64,000 nt of DNA from Meconema thalassinum (taxonomy: Eukaryota > Arthropoda > Insecta > Orthoptera > Tettigoniidae), in NCBI GenBank assembly GCA_946902985.2, contig OX336389.2:126391572-126455571 (forward strand), read 5' to 3'. The position numbers and the translations under genes were made by a program. The notes beneath the pieces were generated by a model. That model had not been told where the DNA came from, did no database searches, and worked only from the letters and a program-made list of their open reading frames with translations. Positions 22,400-34,000 of this stretch are shown piece after piece (the stretch's first letter is position 1; every line of letters starts with the position of its first letter).

Positions 22400-25300
22400 A
22401 TGTCTACTGAACGTGAGATAAAGTCACTGACCAAGCGCAGAGGTGTTCTCCGAGCATCCCTCACGAGACTCCATACCCTAATTAATGAATTTAATAATGA
22501 GACTCCTGCTGAAGTATTAAATGTGAAGAATGAACGTTTATTAGCTCTATTACCAGAATTTAATGAAATTCCAAGCAAATTGGAGGATTTGGATGACAAA
22601 AATCCTCATGAGCAGGTCCGGTGTGAATTCGAAGATGATTATGATGAACTTAGGGCTAAGCTACAACAATTACTAAATACCCATTGCACACATGCCTCAT
22701 CTGTCTCTAGCAACGGTAGAGAATCTACAAGTAGTAATACAGGTTCGTACAGTTTGCCCAAGATACGGTTACCAGAATTTTCAGGTGATGTTACACAATT
22801 CATGCATTTCCATGACCTGTTTGATTCATTAATACTGAGGAATCAGTCTTTGGGTAATGTTGAAAGGTTCCATTACTTAATGTCAGCACTGCGTGGCAAT
22901 GCTCATCAACTCATTCAAAACATTCCTCTTACTGCAGATAACTTTGAGCTAGCTTGGGAAACGGTCTGCAAGCGATACCGCAATTCAAAGGTAATAGTAA
23001 ATGCACATATCAAATTACTGTTATCTCCAGATATCGTCCGAAGGGAATCATCTCCTAGTCTACGCACACTTTTGAATCAAGTACAGTCCAATTTAAAGGC
23101 TGTTGAGTCTTTGAATTTGAATATTCCCCTACATGAAATCATAATAGGTCAAATCATACTTGACAAGTTACCTGAAGCCACACGTAAGCAATGGGAAATG
23201 AGCAACAAATCCAAGGAACTATCTACACTTACGGAGTTGTTAGAATATCTTGAAAGGCGGGCTCAAACCCTTGAATTAATTGATTTTTCACCTACTAAGG
23301 GTCACAGTGATAAGATCAGCAGATTGTCTCAAGATAAAACTTCTAAGCATGGTTTCAAGCATGAGAAACAACCATTTACAAGTAGTTCATACATTGCAAT
23401 TAACAATAATTGTGAAGCCTGTAAGGGGCAACATCCAATCTTCAGATGTGATAAATTTTTAGGTTATGATGTTAATCGTAGATACAACCTAGTTAAGCAG
23501 CATAAGCTTTGCTACAACTGTTTGCATGAATCACACGCTATAAGTTCTTGTCCTTCGAAGTCAACATGTAAAACTTGCAACGGTCGTCACAACTCACTGT
23601 TGCATTTTGATTCAGGGAATCAGCAATTCAATGCCAACTCGTCTAAACAGTCTCAGCAAGGAGCTATCAGCAGATGCTCAAACCCCGAGTCCAACCAGGC
23701 TCACAATGCTCAAGTTCGTGGTAACTCCTCCAGTTATTGCACTATGAAACTCAAACCACAAACTCAAGTTCTACTTTCTACAGCAATAGTAAAGGTAAAG
23801 GATAGTGCTGGTAGGCTACACTTAGCTCGTTGCTTATTGGACAGTGGCAGTCAAAGCAATTTTGTAACCGAGAGTTTGGTTCAAAATTTGGGCAAGAGAA
23901 AGGCCAAGAATCTCACACCCATCGAAGGTATTTCTCAGTCCATGTCTGAAGCCAAGTATAGTGTGAACATTGAAGTGCAATCTTCCATAAGCAACACACG
24001 TCACAATGTTGAATGTCTGATCCTATCCAAAATTACAAGCGACATGCCTAGTCAGCAGGTACCCTATGAAGAGTGGGAGCTCCCTAATGATATTCAGTTA
24101 GCAGATCCGAGGTTTTATGCCCCAGCCAAGATAGACATACTTCTCGGTGCTGATGTATTCTTTAGAATTCTACAGAGGGGACACAGGACGAGACCAGGGA
24201 AGTTTCCAGTCCTACAAAACACAGATTTTGGATGGATTGTGTCAGGTTCATATGAATCCACCTCGAGAAAGAGAAACAATGCAGCAGGAACGTTTTTCCT
24301 TCGTAATGATGTTCACCTTCATAACCAAGTACAACGATTTTGGGAGATCGAAGAACTTCACGAGCCAGTCAAGTCGCAAGAAGAGATTGAATGTGAACAG
24401 CATTTTTCTGATCATGTGACACGAGATGCATCTGGGAAATACATAGTCAGACTACCATTTAAGCAGGATCCAAGTATATTAGGCAATTCTTTACAAACAG
24501 CTACTAGCAGATTTCAATACCTTGAGCGTAGGCTTAACAATGATACGCAACTGAAGGTAGATTATGACCAGTTTCTCACTGAATACCAGGAACTAGGTCA
24601 CATGGATATTGTTAATTCTAGTATGGCAACATCGGTAGCATACTACATGCCGCACCATCCGGTATTCAAGAAATCCAGCACTACTACAAAAACTAGAGTT
24701 GTCTTCGACGCTTCTTGTAAATCGAGGTCAGGAAAGTCACTTAATGATATTTTAATGACGGGTCCTACTATTCAACAAGACTTATGTTCGATTGTCGCTA
24801 GATTTAGAACTCACGCCATAGGCTTTACAGCTGACATCGAGAAGATGTACAGACAAGTTAAGGTTGCTTCCAGAGACAGCAGCCTTCAACGCATCCTTTG
24901 GAGAGCTTCTCCTAATGAGCCTATCAAGCAGTACCAACTTCAGACGGTCACATATGGCACATCATCAGCTCCATTTCTAGCAATAAGATGTTTAAGGCAA
25001 TTGGCATATGATGAGGGACAACAGTATCCGCAGGCAGCATCTGTCCTTCTTCGTGATTTTTATGTAGACGACTGCATTTCAGGAACAAGTAAGGTTGACA
25101 ATGCATTACTCCTACAACGTGAACTGATCCAATTGTTATCCAAGGGAGGCTTCAAGCTCCGCAAGTGGTGCTCTAACCATCCAGCATTGTTAGAGGCGGT
25201 TCCAAAAGACTGCAGAGAAACGCAGCTTCCCCTTCAGATTGTTTCTGGAGAAAATATAAAGACTTTAGGTCTACTTTGGCATCCAGCGACAGACAAACTA

Positions 25301-27649
25301 CAGATATGCAGTGGTGTGCAGAAAGAACAAGGAAGTGGATCTCCAGTGACCAAACGCAAGGTGTTATCGATTGTGTCGTCAATTTATGACCCTATTGGGC
25401 TAATCAGTCCTATTGTCATCGCATTCAAGATGTTTCTGCAGCAACTATGGCAAGAGAAGATAGGATGGGATGATGAACTTCCAACGGAACTTCTTACAAG
25501 ATGGCGTACTCTGCATTCTCAAATACCCTTGATTGACAATATATATATTAACAGATTTGTGCTTCAAGAAAATTGTACTCAGGTGCAGTTGCATGGCTTC
25601 GCTGATGCATCCTTGAAGGGCTACGGTGCATGTTTATTCCTACGCTCGTCAACAGATCAAGGTCACGTAATAACACATTTCCTGTGCTCCAAGTCCAGAG
25701 TGGCTCCACTGAAACAGATCACGCTACCCAGACTAGAGTTGTGTGCAGCAGTACTATTGTCACAAGTGGTTAAAAAGATGTGTCATGTTCTCAATATTGA
25801 ATTCCATAGTATTCATCTGTGGACAGACTCAAAGATTGTTCTCGCATGGTTAGCAGGTGAACCGTCAAAATGGAAAACTTTTGTTGCGCACCGTGTGGCT
25901 GAAGTGCAAGGCAATACTTCAGTCAAGGATTGGAAGCACGTAGCATCAGAAGACAATCCTGCAGATCTGATTTCTCGAGGAACTGATCCTACAAACCTTT
26001 TAAATAATCATCTTTGGTGGCATGGCCCTGAATGGCTACAGTGTTCGGAACGGAACTGGCCCACTTCCAGTGAACAACCTGAATCAGAGATTCCTGAGCA
26101 ACGCAAGATAGTGCTTAGTTGTTCAGTCCACTCTAATCCTGCAGACGTGCTCACAAGATTTTCTTCCCATCTCAAGCTACAAAGAGTGTTAGCATACTGT
26201 TTAAGATTCGTGCACAACACTAAACACAAACCTTCAGAACGGAAACATGGTCCATTAACAATAGAAGAGTTGCAGCAAACTAACATGACATGTGTTAGAC
26301 TAGTCCAGTCAATAGCATTCCGCGAGGAAATAGCTGATCTTTTGAAACACAATGCAGTGTCAAGACGTAGCAAACTTCAAAGTTTAGTACCATTTTTAGA
26401 CAAGGATCAAATCTTGAGAGTTGGAGGAAGACTAGAGAACTCCAATCAAGACTACGATTTCAAACATCAGATGATTTTGCCCGCTAAACATCAGTTTACT
26501 GATTTAATAATCAAGAGGGAACATGAAAGACTCCTACATTCAGGAAACCAGTTGACTTTAGCATCCATCAGACAGTGCTACTGGATCATCAATGGAAAGT
26601 CGGTGGTTCGAAGAGTTATTAACACTTGTACAAAATGCTTCAGGTTCAAAGCCAAATCTACACAGCAAGTAATGGGACAGTTGCCCTCAGTTCGTGTGTC
26701 TCAAGCAAGACCATTCCGCAACACCGGCACAGACTTCACGGGCCCTTTCTACTTGAAGATCGGCAATCCACGTAGCAAGACCATTGTCAAGGGTTACATA
26801 TGCATTTTCATATGTATGTGCACCAAGGCCATTCATTTAGAAATAGTTTCCGACCTAACCACTCAAGCTTTCCTCGCAGCACTCAGGAGATTCATCGCAA
26901 GAAGAGGATTATGCAGCAACATGTACTCCGACAATGGTACAAATTTCCAAGGTGCTAGTAAAGAGCTCAAGGAGCTCAAGAAATTGTTCACTCAGGAACG
27001 GACTAGAGAGGAGATCAGTAACTTCGCCAGTAGTTGTGGAGTTAAGTGGCATTTCATACCTCCTCATGCCCCTAATTTTGGAGGGCTTTGGGAGGCCGGA
27101 GTAAAATCCCTCAAACATCATCTAAGAAGAGTTCTCGGAACACTTCATTTCACATATGAAGAATTGGCTACATTAACTGCACAAATTGAGGCTTGCTTAA
27201 ACTCACGTCCCCTTCTAACCCTGTCAAATGATCCTTCAGATGCATCTACCTTGACACCAGGTCACTTCCTTATAGGCGAACCCCTCACGACTCTTCCCGA
27301 ACCCGATTTAACATTATGTAAACGGCCTTTGTTAACTAGATATAAGGTTCTGCAACAAAGACTCCAATCCTTTTCGAAGAGATGGTCATTAGATTACCTC
27401 ACCCATCTGCAACAGCGCAGCAAATGGACGACCTCCTCCAGCAACGTATCACCAGGTACTGTGGTGCTGATACGGGAAGACAATGTTCCCCCACTCCAGT
27501 GGCCCCTTGGTGTTATCACTGAAGTGCATGGTGGTAAAGACAATGCGGTAAGAGTGGTTTCAGTGAAGTGCAACAGTGGTATTTTTAAACGACCAGTTTC
27601 CAAGGTAGCTCCGCTACCAATTGAGCAGACACATAATTTTGACTGTTAA
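22400..27649 (+). CDS. BEL/Pao gag-pol polyprotein, intact
   Basis: A 1,749-residue polyprotein for capsid formation, reverse transcription and integration. Domains in order: gag with coiled N-terminus and a DUF1759-like capsid segment (about 119-270, starting LPKIRLPEF); cysteine-rich zinc-knuckle region (about 338-400, CEACKGQHP and CYNCLHESH); aspartic protease with LLDSGSQSNF (about 479); reverse transcriptase with TADIEKMYRQVKV (about 811) and the YVDD catalytic box (about 888); RNase H with GFADAS (about 1067), LPRLELCA and WTDSK (about 1141); integrase with an HHCC zinc finger (from about 1374), catalytic Asp in TGTDFTG (about 1442), Asp in DNGTNF (about 1511) and Glu in LWEAG (about 1564); and a C-terminal DUF5641-like segment ending FKRPVSKVAPLP. 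All catalytic residues checked are present and no stop interrupts the frame, so it may be active. The first ATG of the frame was taken as start. Confidence 0.97.
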   Translation: MSTEREIKSLTKRRGVLRASLTRLHTLINEFNNETPAEVLNVKNERLLALLPEFNEIPSKLEDLDDKNPHEQVRCEFEDDYDELRAKLQQLLNTHCTHASSVSSNGRESTSSNTGSYSLPKIRLPEFSGDVTQFMHFHDLFDSLILRNQSLGNVERFHYLMSALRGNAHQLIQNIPLTADNFELAWETVCKRYRNSKVIVNAHIKLLLSPDIVRRESSPSLRTLLNQVQSNLKAVESLNLNIPLHEIIIGQIILDKLPEATRKQWEMSNKSKELSTLTELLEYLERRAQTLELIDFSPTKGHSDKISRLSQDKTSKHGFKHEKQPFTSSSYIAINNNCEACKGQHPIFRCDKFLGYDVNRRYNLVKQHKLCYNCLHESHAISSCPSKSTCKTCNGRHNSLLHFDSGNQQFNANSSKQSQQGAISRCSNPESNQAHNAQVRGNSSSYCTMKLKPQTQVLLSTAIVKVKDSAGRLHLARCLLDSGSQSNFVTESLVQNLGKRKAKNLTPIEGISQSMSEAKYSVNIEVQSSISNTRHNVECLILSKITSDMPSQQVPYEEWELPNDIQLADPRFYAPAKIDILLGADVFFRILQRGHRTRPGKFPVLQNTDFGWIVSGSYESTSRKRNNAAGTFFLRNDVHLHNQVQRFWEIEELHEPVKSQEEIECEQHFSDHVTRDASGKYIVRLPFKQDPSILGNSLQTATSRFQYLERRLNNDTQLKVDYDQFLTEYQELGHMDIVNSSMATSVAYYMPHHPVFKKSSTTTKTRVVFDASCKSRSGKSLNDILMTGPTIQQDLCSIVARFRTHAIGFTADIEKMYRQVKVASRDSSLQRILWRASPNEPIKQYQLQTVTYGTSSAPFLAIRCLRQLAYDEGQQYPQAASVLLRDFYVDDCISGTSKVDNALLLQRELIQLLSKGGFKLRKWCSNHPALLEAVPKDCRETQLPLQIVSGENIKTLGLLWHPATDKLQICSGVQKEQGSGSPVTKRKVLSIVSSIYDPIGLISPIVIAFKMFLQQLWQEKIGWDDELPTELLTRWRTLHSQIPLIDNIYINRFVLQENCTQVQLHGFADASLKGYGACLFLRSSTDQGHVITHFLCSKSRVAPLKQITLPRLELCAAVLLSQVVKKMCHVLNIEFHSIHLWTDSKIVLAWLAGEPSKWKTFVAHRVAEVQGNTSVKDWKHVASEDNPADLISRGTDPTNLLNNHLWWHGPEWLQCSERNWPTSSEQPESEIPEQRKIVLSCSVHSNPADVLTRFSSHLKLQRVLAYCLRFVHNTKHKPSERKHGPLTIEELQQTNMTCVRLVQSIAFREEIADLLKHNAVSRRSKLQSLVPFLDKDQILRVGGRLENSNQDYDFKHQMILPAKHQFTDLIIKREHERLLHSGNQLTLASIRQCYWIINGKSVVRRVINTCTKCFRFKAKSTQQVMGQLPSVRVSQARPFRNTGTDFTGPFYLKIGNPRSKTIVKGYICIFICMCTKAIHLEIVSDLTTQAFLAALRRFIARRGLCSNMYSDNGTNFQGASKELKELKKLFTQERTREEISNFASSCGVKWHFIPPHAPNFGGLWEAGVKSLKHHLRRVLGTLHFTYEELATLTAQIEACLNSRPLLTLSNDPSDASTLTPGHFLIGEPLTTLPEPDLTLCKRPLLTRYKVLQQRLQSFSKRWSLDYLTHLQQRSKWTTSSSNVSPGTVVLIREDNVPPLQWPLGVITEVHGGKDNAVRVVSVKCNSGIFKRPVSKVAPLPIEQTHNFDC

Positions 27650-27763
27650 TATGTCAGTGTTTTAAGTTAGTGAATATTTTAGTGTTTTATGTCCTTGTCA
27701 TTGGAACATTTCAGTGTTTCCATTTCAGATTATTGAAATCCATGTATTTCAAGGTGGGGAGTA

Positions 27764-28038
27764 TGTTTGCTCTCAGGGAGAATTATATAAGTGTTTTATT
27801 TCCAGTTGGTAACATATACATTTATTATGTTTAGGTTGGCAGCAGTGACCTAGAGACAGAGAGTGAAGTTGCCATCATGGCTGAACGTGTTTGTGTTTCG
27901 GAGCAACAGCTCCTTCGCATATCAAGTGTTGTGTTTTGTAACATGTACATTTTTGTAAATACAGTCCACTAGAGTTAATTCGTCATTTTCATTTATCCCC
28001 TGATTTTTCATCTGGGGCACGTATGTCGCAGACAGACA
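27764..28038 (+). repeat. BEL/Pao right LTR
   Basis: 275 bp, TG...CA ends, about 99% identical to the left LTR. Followed by the GTGCC target duplication at 28039-28043. Confidence 0.95.
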
Positions 28039-28043
28039 GTGCC

Positions 28044-30452
28044 ATTTAGTGTTTATGCCGATTTTGAGGCTCTGACCGTTCCCCTTCTGGGGTGTGAACC
28101 ATCCCCCATACAAGCTCAACGCATCCAGTGCAGAAACCTGAGCCTTTTGCTGTAGGCTATTCCGTTGTCTGCCACTATGATAAATCCCTATGTGAGTATG
28201 TTAGTTATAAAAGTGCAAATTGCGCGCGGTGGTCTGTTGATAAAATGGCGGCTTTAGCGGGCAAGGTAGAAAAAAATTAGAACAAGCCCGTACCTCTTAA
28301 GATGAATGATGTGCAGAAAAGAGAATACGATGAAGCAACCACCTGCCACTTATGTGAAAAACCTATTTTAGGCGATGAAATAAAAGTAAGAGACCATTGT
28401 CACATGACCGGGCCATTTCGCGTGGCAGCCCATAGCGGATGCAATTTGAACAAACCTGCACCCCGCTTCCTTTCTGTGTTTTTACACAATTTTTCTCGGT
28501 ATGATCTGCACTTTATTTTGTAAGAATTTGCTCATGTAGATAAAAGCAAATTCACCATTTTGGTTAAAAACCATGAGAGCTTTACCTAACTTTCATGGAG
28601 AAAAGGAAGCATGAGCATTCGCTTTCTCGACTCGTTCAAGTTTATGTCTAGTTCGCTGGATAGTCTCGTGAAAGGGCTAAGCGAGAACGAGTTGAAACAT
28701 ACCCAATCTTACTTTACGAATACAGAACAATTTAAATTGTGTCTTCGAAAAGGTCAATTTCCTTATGATTATGTGGGAAGTTACGAAGTGCTTGAGGAAA
28801 AATGTCTGCCACCACGGGAAAAATCCTTTTCTCAGTTAACTCAAAGCACCATCAGTGAAGAGGAATATACCCATGCACGGCATGTTTGGCGTGCATTCGG
28901 CATAGAAACCATGGACAAATATGCTATGCACTACTTAAAATTGGACGTGTTGTTGTTGACAGACGTATTTGAAACGTTCCGTCTGCTATGTCACACGATA
29001 TAAGGTCTCGACCCCGCTCATTATTATACCAGTCCAGGGTTAAGCTGGGATGCAGCACTTAAATTTACCCAAATTGAGCTTGATTTATTGACGGATCCCG
29101 ATATGGTGTTAATGGTTGAAAATGGGATTCGTGGAGGGGGGGGGGGGGGGGGGTGTTGTATCGCTAAATCAGTGACATGCCAAGGCAAATAATCATTACA
29201 TGCCTGATTATTGTCCCGAGGAAGCGGAATCCTACCTAATGCATTTTGATGTTAACAACGTATACGGTCACGCCATGAGACAACCGCTGCCGTACAAAAA
29301 CTTTGTCTTGCTGTCTGAGGATCAAATTAAAGAGCTAATGTGCATAGCACAGGCCAGCAACAGGACGTAGGGTATATTCTTGACGTCGACATAGTTTATC
29401 CCTCCCATCTCAGACAGCAACACGGTGATTTTCCCTTTTGCATTGAGAAAATGGTGCCGCGGATGAGTAAGGGCAATCATAAAAAATTGACGGACACCTT
29501 GTATGACACAAATCACTATGTGTTGCATATTGACATGCTGGTAGAATGTATAGTCCAGGGCCTAACCCTCAAAAATCCATAGTGGTATATCTTTCTCACA
29601 GAAACGGTGGTTAAAACCGTACGTGGATTTAAATACCAATCACAGACAAAGTGCCACTCAGCCATTTGAAATATTTTTTTAAACTCATGAATAATTGTAT
29701 TTATGGCAAGTGTCTAGAAAACGTACGGCAGTATCGAGACTTCAAATTGGTCAACACATGGCATGGCGGTTGGGTGGCCTGAAAATATATTGCAAAACCA
29801 CATTTTAAATGCTTGAACGTTATTGATGATGATTTAGTCACCATTGAATTAGCTAAAACAAAAGTGGTCATGAATAAACCCTTCTATTTAGGGCAAGTGA
29901 TTTTAGACTTTTCTAAATTGCACATGTATAAATTTCATTATGGTTTTGCAATGAGGCAATTTGGTACAATTTCGTTGTTGTATTCAGACACGGATAGTTT
30001 TATTTATTATATCCCAGGCTGCGAGCCGTATGTCGTGATGAAGCAAAATCCAAAATTGTTTGACACGACCTCGTTTAGTGAGGGTAATGTGTTCAATATC
30101 CCCCGTCTGAACAAAAAAGAAATTGGCTTAATGAGAGATGAATGTTCAGACACCATGATGTCAGAGTTTGTCGGGCTAGATCCAAAAATGTAGTCTTATC
30201 GGCAGGTGGATAAAAGCCAATCCATGCGAGCCAAGGGAATTAGCCAACATGTGGTTAAACGACTTTGCGTGGACGATTATTTTCAAGTCCTTGAGACCAC
30301 GCAACCTTGTCACATAGTCAGTTTCGAATTCTTTCGAAAAATCACGATTTATTTTTAATGAAACAACGAAAACAAACACTCGCTTTGTTGGACGACAAGA
30401 GACAGTGGTGTGAGGATATGATCACAAGCGTTCCATTTGGCTACGATCAGTA
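28044..30452 (+). pseudogene. Polinton DNA polymerase B, 3' part
   Basis: Continuation of the polymerase after the BEL/Pao insertion. Conserved landmarks run in family order. A YADFEAL exonuclease-type motif lies near 28062. A cysteine/histidine cluster with CHLCEKP and RDHCHMTG, HNH-like in appearance, lies at 28340-28440. A frame from 28611 carries FLDSFKFM. A Gly-Ile-Arg-Gly-Gly site at 29120-29136 is expanded by an 18-G run (29136-29153). The CIYGK palm motif lies near 29695 and the catalytic SDTDS near 29984-29998. It ends with a stop at 30450-30452. Several stops (for example 28521, 29001, 30191) and frameshifts make it non-functional. Together with 19681-20710 its length is normal for the family. 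Confidence 0.93.
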
Positions 30453-31099
30453 ATGGTTGTTGCTATTGTTGTACAACACGGCAAGTGTTTGTTTTTTTTG
30501 GTAAAAGGTGCGTGATGTCATCTGGAATCTTTGGATAAAAATAAAAAAATGTAGTGTATCATTTAATTTTTGTTTTTTAAAATGTGTGCATGAGTGTGTG
30601 CATGGATGTGTAAATGTGTGTAAATAGTTGTAAATAAACGCTATATCTTGTGCTATTTGCATGGCAACACATAAAGAGAGGCATGCAACAACATTTGCAT
30701 GGCTCTCTGTGTCCAGGCTACAGTAAAACATGTTGGCTTTTAGGTTAGGGGGGGAAAATAAGTACCCACTCACCCTCACTATTCATGCGGCTTAATAGGC
30801 CTCACTAGGTGGTGGCTTAATACGCCTCACTAGGTTTGTGGCTTAATAGGCCCCATGTTAGAGCAAAGTAACTACTCACCCTCAGTAGACATGTGGCTCA
30901 ATGCGTCTCACTAGGTGGTGGCTTATTATGCCACGTGTTAGAGCAAGTGACCACCCGCCCTCAGTATTAATGCGGCTTAATAGACCTGATGCAAAAACAA
31001 ACAAAAAACATCTGTTGCCCTTACTGTTGTTATGAGTGGTGCTGTATTTCAAAACAACAACTCCAGTACAATAGGTAAAGTCATTTTTTGAACATGATT
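30453..31099. other. Polinton spacer after polymerase
   Basis: No gene recognised. It includes GT-rich sequence (30570-30640) and the repeated GGCTTAATAGGCC motifs described separately, then meets the 3' end of the CR1-like LINE. Confidence 0.5.
30785..30995 (+). repeat. Imperfect tandem repeat with GGCTTAATAGGCC cores
   Basis: The near-palindromic word GGCTTAATNNGCC occurs about six times, alternating with CTCACTAGGTGGTGG and, twice, TGTTAGAGCAA followed by CACCC(TG)CAGTA. The larger unit is about 105-110 bp. Function unknown. Confidence 0.75.
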
Positions 31100-34000
31100 G
31101 ATGTTATTTATTTATTTAATAATTATTAGATACAACCATGAATAGGTCATTTTACACTAATATTTTAACAATTTTAAATAATATTAATAAAAACAACAAC
31201 AACAATAACAGGTAACAAATGGCAGTGATGGTAGCAAGGGATACATCTCGGGAAAGACGCAGGGAATGATTGGGGGTAGTGGGTGATTAGGAGGGTGAGG
31301 GGGTAGGGATTGAGGATGAAAGGGATCTTCTAATGTTATGTTTGAATGTTCTATAGGGAGAGAATATGTCAATATTTGGAAGGGAGTTGCTAAGGGTTGG
31401 CAGACGGTGGAAAATAGAGCGCTTCTGTATTTCAAGACGTGGGCGAGGTATGTGGTGTAAATGGTTCTGACGTGTTGAACGGGAGGGAACATGGAGTGGG
31501 AAGTAGCTTAGTAGAATGTTACATTTTGTGTAACCATTCATAATTTTATGTAGGAAACACAGGTCAGTAAATTGTAGACGGCTTTTCAGGTCAAGTACAT
31601 TGAGCTGATTTAAAATGTCGGATTTGGCAAAGTGCCTTAGTGAAGGATTGCGAGCTTTGACTATTGATATGAAGAAATTAAAGACACTGTTCAATTCAGA
31701 AATATTGGTTATAGCCGAGGTAGACCAAATTGGAGAAGAGAAATCTACGATAGGGAGAACATATGTGGTGAAGTATAATTTAAGTGCAGTGAAGTCTTTA
31801 ATTTCTGTGAATCTGTATAGAATGCCGAGACTGTGCATTGCGCGAGATTTGATGTGGTCAATGTGGGGAGAGAATGTCAGTTTATCATCGTGAATAATAC
31901 CTAAATCTCTTACCTGAGAAGCCGTATCCAATTTATTTCCATACATTTTATAGTCCTCCTGATTTCCAGATTTCAGTAGTGAAAAATACACACTGAAGCA
32001 CTTTTAGGGATTTGGAGATAACCTCCATTTGTTGAACCAATCAGTACATGCATTCACTGCTTCCTGGAGCTCAGCGCGGTCGTCAGAACTGGAAATTTTT
32101 CTGAATATCTTGAGGTCATCAGCGTACAGAAGAATGGAACACGGAGAATTTTGCACACATGTGTTTATATCGTCCATATACAGCACGAAGAGAAACGGTC
32201 CCAGGATACTGCCCTGAGTTACTCCTGATAAGACTGGGAGCCAGGACGATACAGACCCTGGAAGCACTACCCGTTGTTGCCTATTGGACAGGAAACTTTG
32301 TATTAGGGACAGGAAGGATCCATGTACGTTGTATCGTGAAGCAAGCTTGTGGAGGAGAAGGAAATGGTTCACGGAATCAAATGCTTTGGCCAGGTCAACG
32401 TAGATTACATCTAGCTGAGAATTTTGATCAATTGCAGAAATTATGTGATGGTTCAGAACAGTCAGATTTGTTAAACATGATTTTCCAGGGACGAAGCCAT
32501 GTTGTTCTTCTGAGAGGTGAGGTTTGGTGAAAGTTAGGAGACGGCAATGTATTATTCTTTCGAAGACTGAAGAGAGTATAGGGACGATAGATATAGGTCT
32601 GTATGAGGAAATTTCGTGGTTGCTGCCTGATTTAAAGACAGGTGTGACGTCAGCTATTTTCCATGAGTCAGGAAAAGTGCCGGATGTCATGCACCAGTTG
32701 AGTATTATGGACAAGGGGATGGTGAGAGATGCACAGGTGTTTTTCAGGAATATAGGGCTTATGTCTGATGGCCCGGTAGATCGGTTTGCGGGCAGACTGT
32801 TTAAGATATTTTGGATTTCATCGGGGGTCGTTAAAATTTGAGACAGTGAATCAGAACAGACGCTAGTAAGTTGAGGGGGATTGGGGATTGGTACGGGAAC
32901 TGAAAAGGTTGAGTGAAAATATTCATTGAAATGTGTGGACCTCAATTCAAATGGGATTTCTTCATTATGGAGGTTTAGGTTAAGTGGAATTCTAGGAGTC
33001 TTTCTACGGGATGATATAAGTGTCCAGAACTTCTTCGGGTTATTCTTGAGATTTCCTGTTATGGAAGAAATGTAACGGTTGTAATCTTCTGTCATATGAA
33101 CTCTTGAAATTTTCCGTAGGTGAGTAAAACATTGCGTGTATGAGGATTAGGAACTGATTTCCACAGTGACCATGCACGAGTTTTGTTTTGGAGAAGGAGT
33201 TTGGTGTTTTCACTTAGCCAGTGCGGATATTTGTTGGATTTGGGAACGGAGAAAGGCACGTGTTGTTTAATGGCCGAGTAGAGTAAATCCTCAAAGAAGG
33301 CCACTGCGCTATTTACATCTCTCTCAGCTCTTAGAAGGCACCAAGGAAGAGATGATAAATCTTGATTGGCAGCTTGCCAGTCGACCTTTCTCCAGAGAGG
33401 GAATGTTTTTTTTTCTTGGCGGGTGGGCTGTTTTTATGTTTTCAGGCTGGGACTGGGAGGGAGGATTCTATTGAACTGTGGTCAGTGTTCAGGATATTTC
33501 TTCCAACTGCCACGGTGACATCACGCAGTGTTGAAAATATGAGGTCCAGTGTTTCAGATTTCCTTGTAGGGTATAGATTGAACTGTTTCAGATGAAGACC
33601 GTTTATAAAATTAGATAAGATGAAAGTATCAATTGGGGGAGGGTTTATTGTACCATGGAGATATGTGAATTAAAATCACCTAGTAACACTATTTCATTTT
33701 CTTGGTTGAGGGCAAGAACAGTAGAGTTGAAACATTCTTCTAAGGTGTCAATTTTGCTGGTAGGTGGGCGGTAGAAGCAACCTACGAGTAAATTCTTCCT
33801 GTTTGGGATATTAATCTCGACCCATATGATTTCTCAGGAAGTTTTTAAGTCAGGCCGATGTTTTGCCTTCAGTTTGTTATGAACTGCGATTGCAACACCG
33901 CCACCCCTTGAGGACTTATCGCGCCGAAACACATTGAACTCAGATGAAAACGGAAGTTCCCCACATGAGACAAAGTCTGACAACCATGTTTCTGAGAGGC

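Larger units (their letters stand above)
20711..28038 (+). mobile_element. BEL/Pao LTR retrotransposon, nearly intact
   Basis: A 7,328-bp element with LTRs of 277 and 275 bp, both TGTTTG...GACA, differing by two substitutions and a 2-bp indel. It has a leader carrying a 41-bp minisatellite, one uninterrupted 1,749-codon gag-pol, and a purine-rich AAGGTGGGGA directly before the right LTR that can serve as the plus-strand primer. It sits in the Polinton polymerase gene with a GTGCC duplication. The high LTR identity shows it is much younger than its host element. Confidence 0.97.

Noticed and set aside
24147..24419. 90-codon plus-strand ORF in BEL/Pao
   Set aside because: Alternative frame of the pol region with no domain.
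26008..26373. 121-codon minus-strand ORF and other ORFs inside 22400-27649
   Set aside because: They overlap the intact BEL/Pao gag-pol and are antisense or frame shadows.
32159..32841. Plus-strand ORFs of 105-123 codons
   Set aside because: They are antisense to the CR1-like reverse transcriptase.
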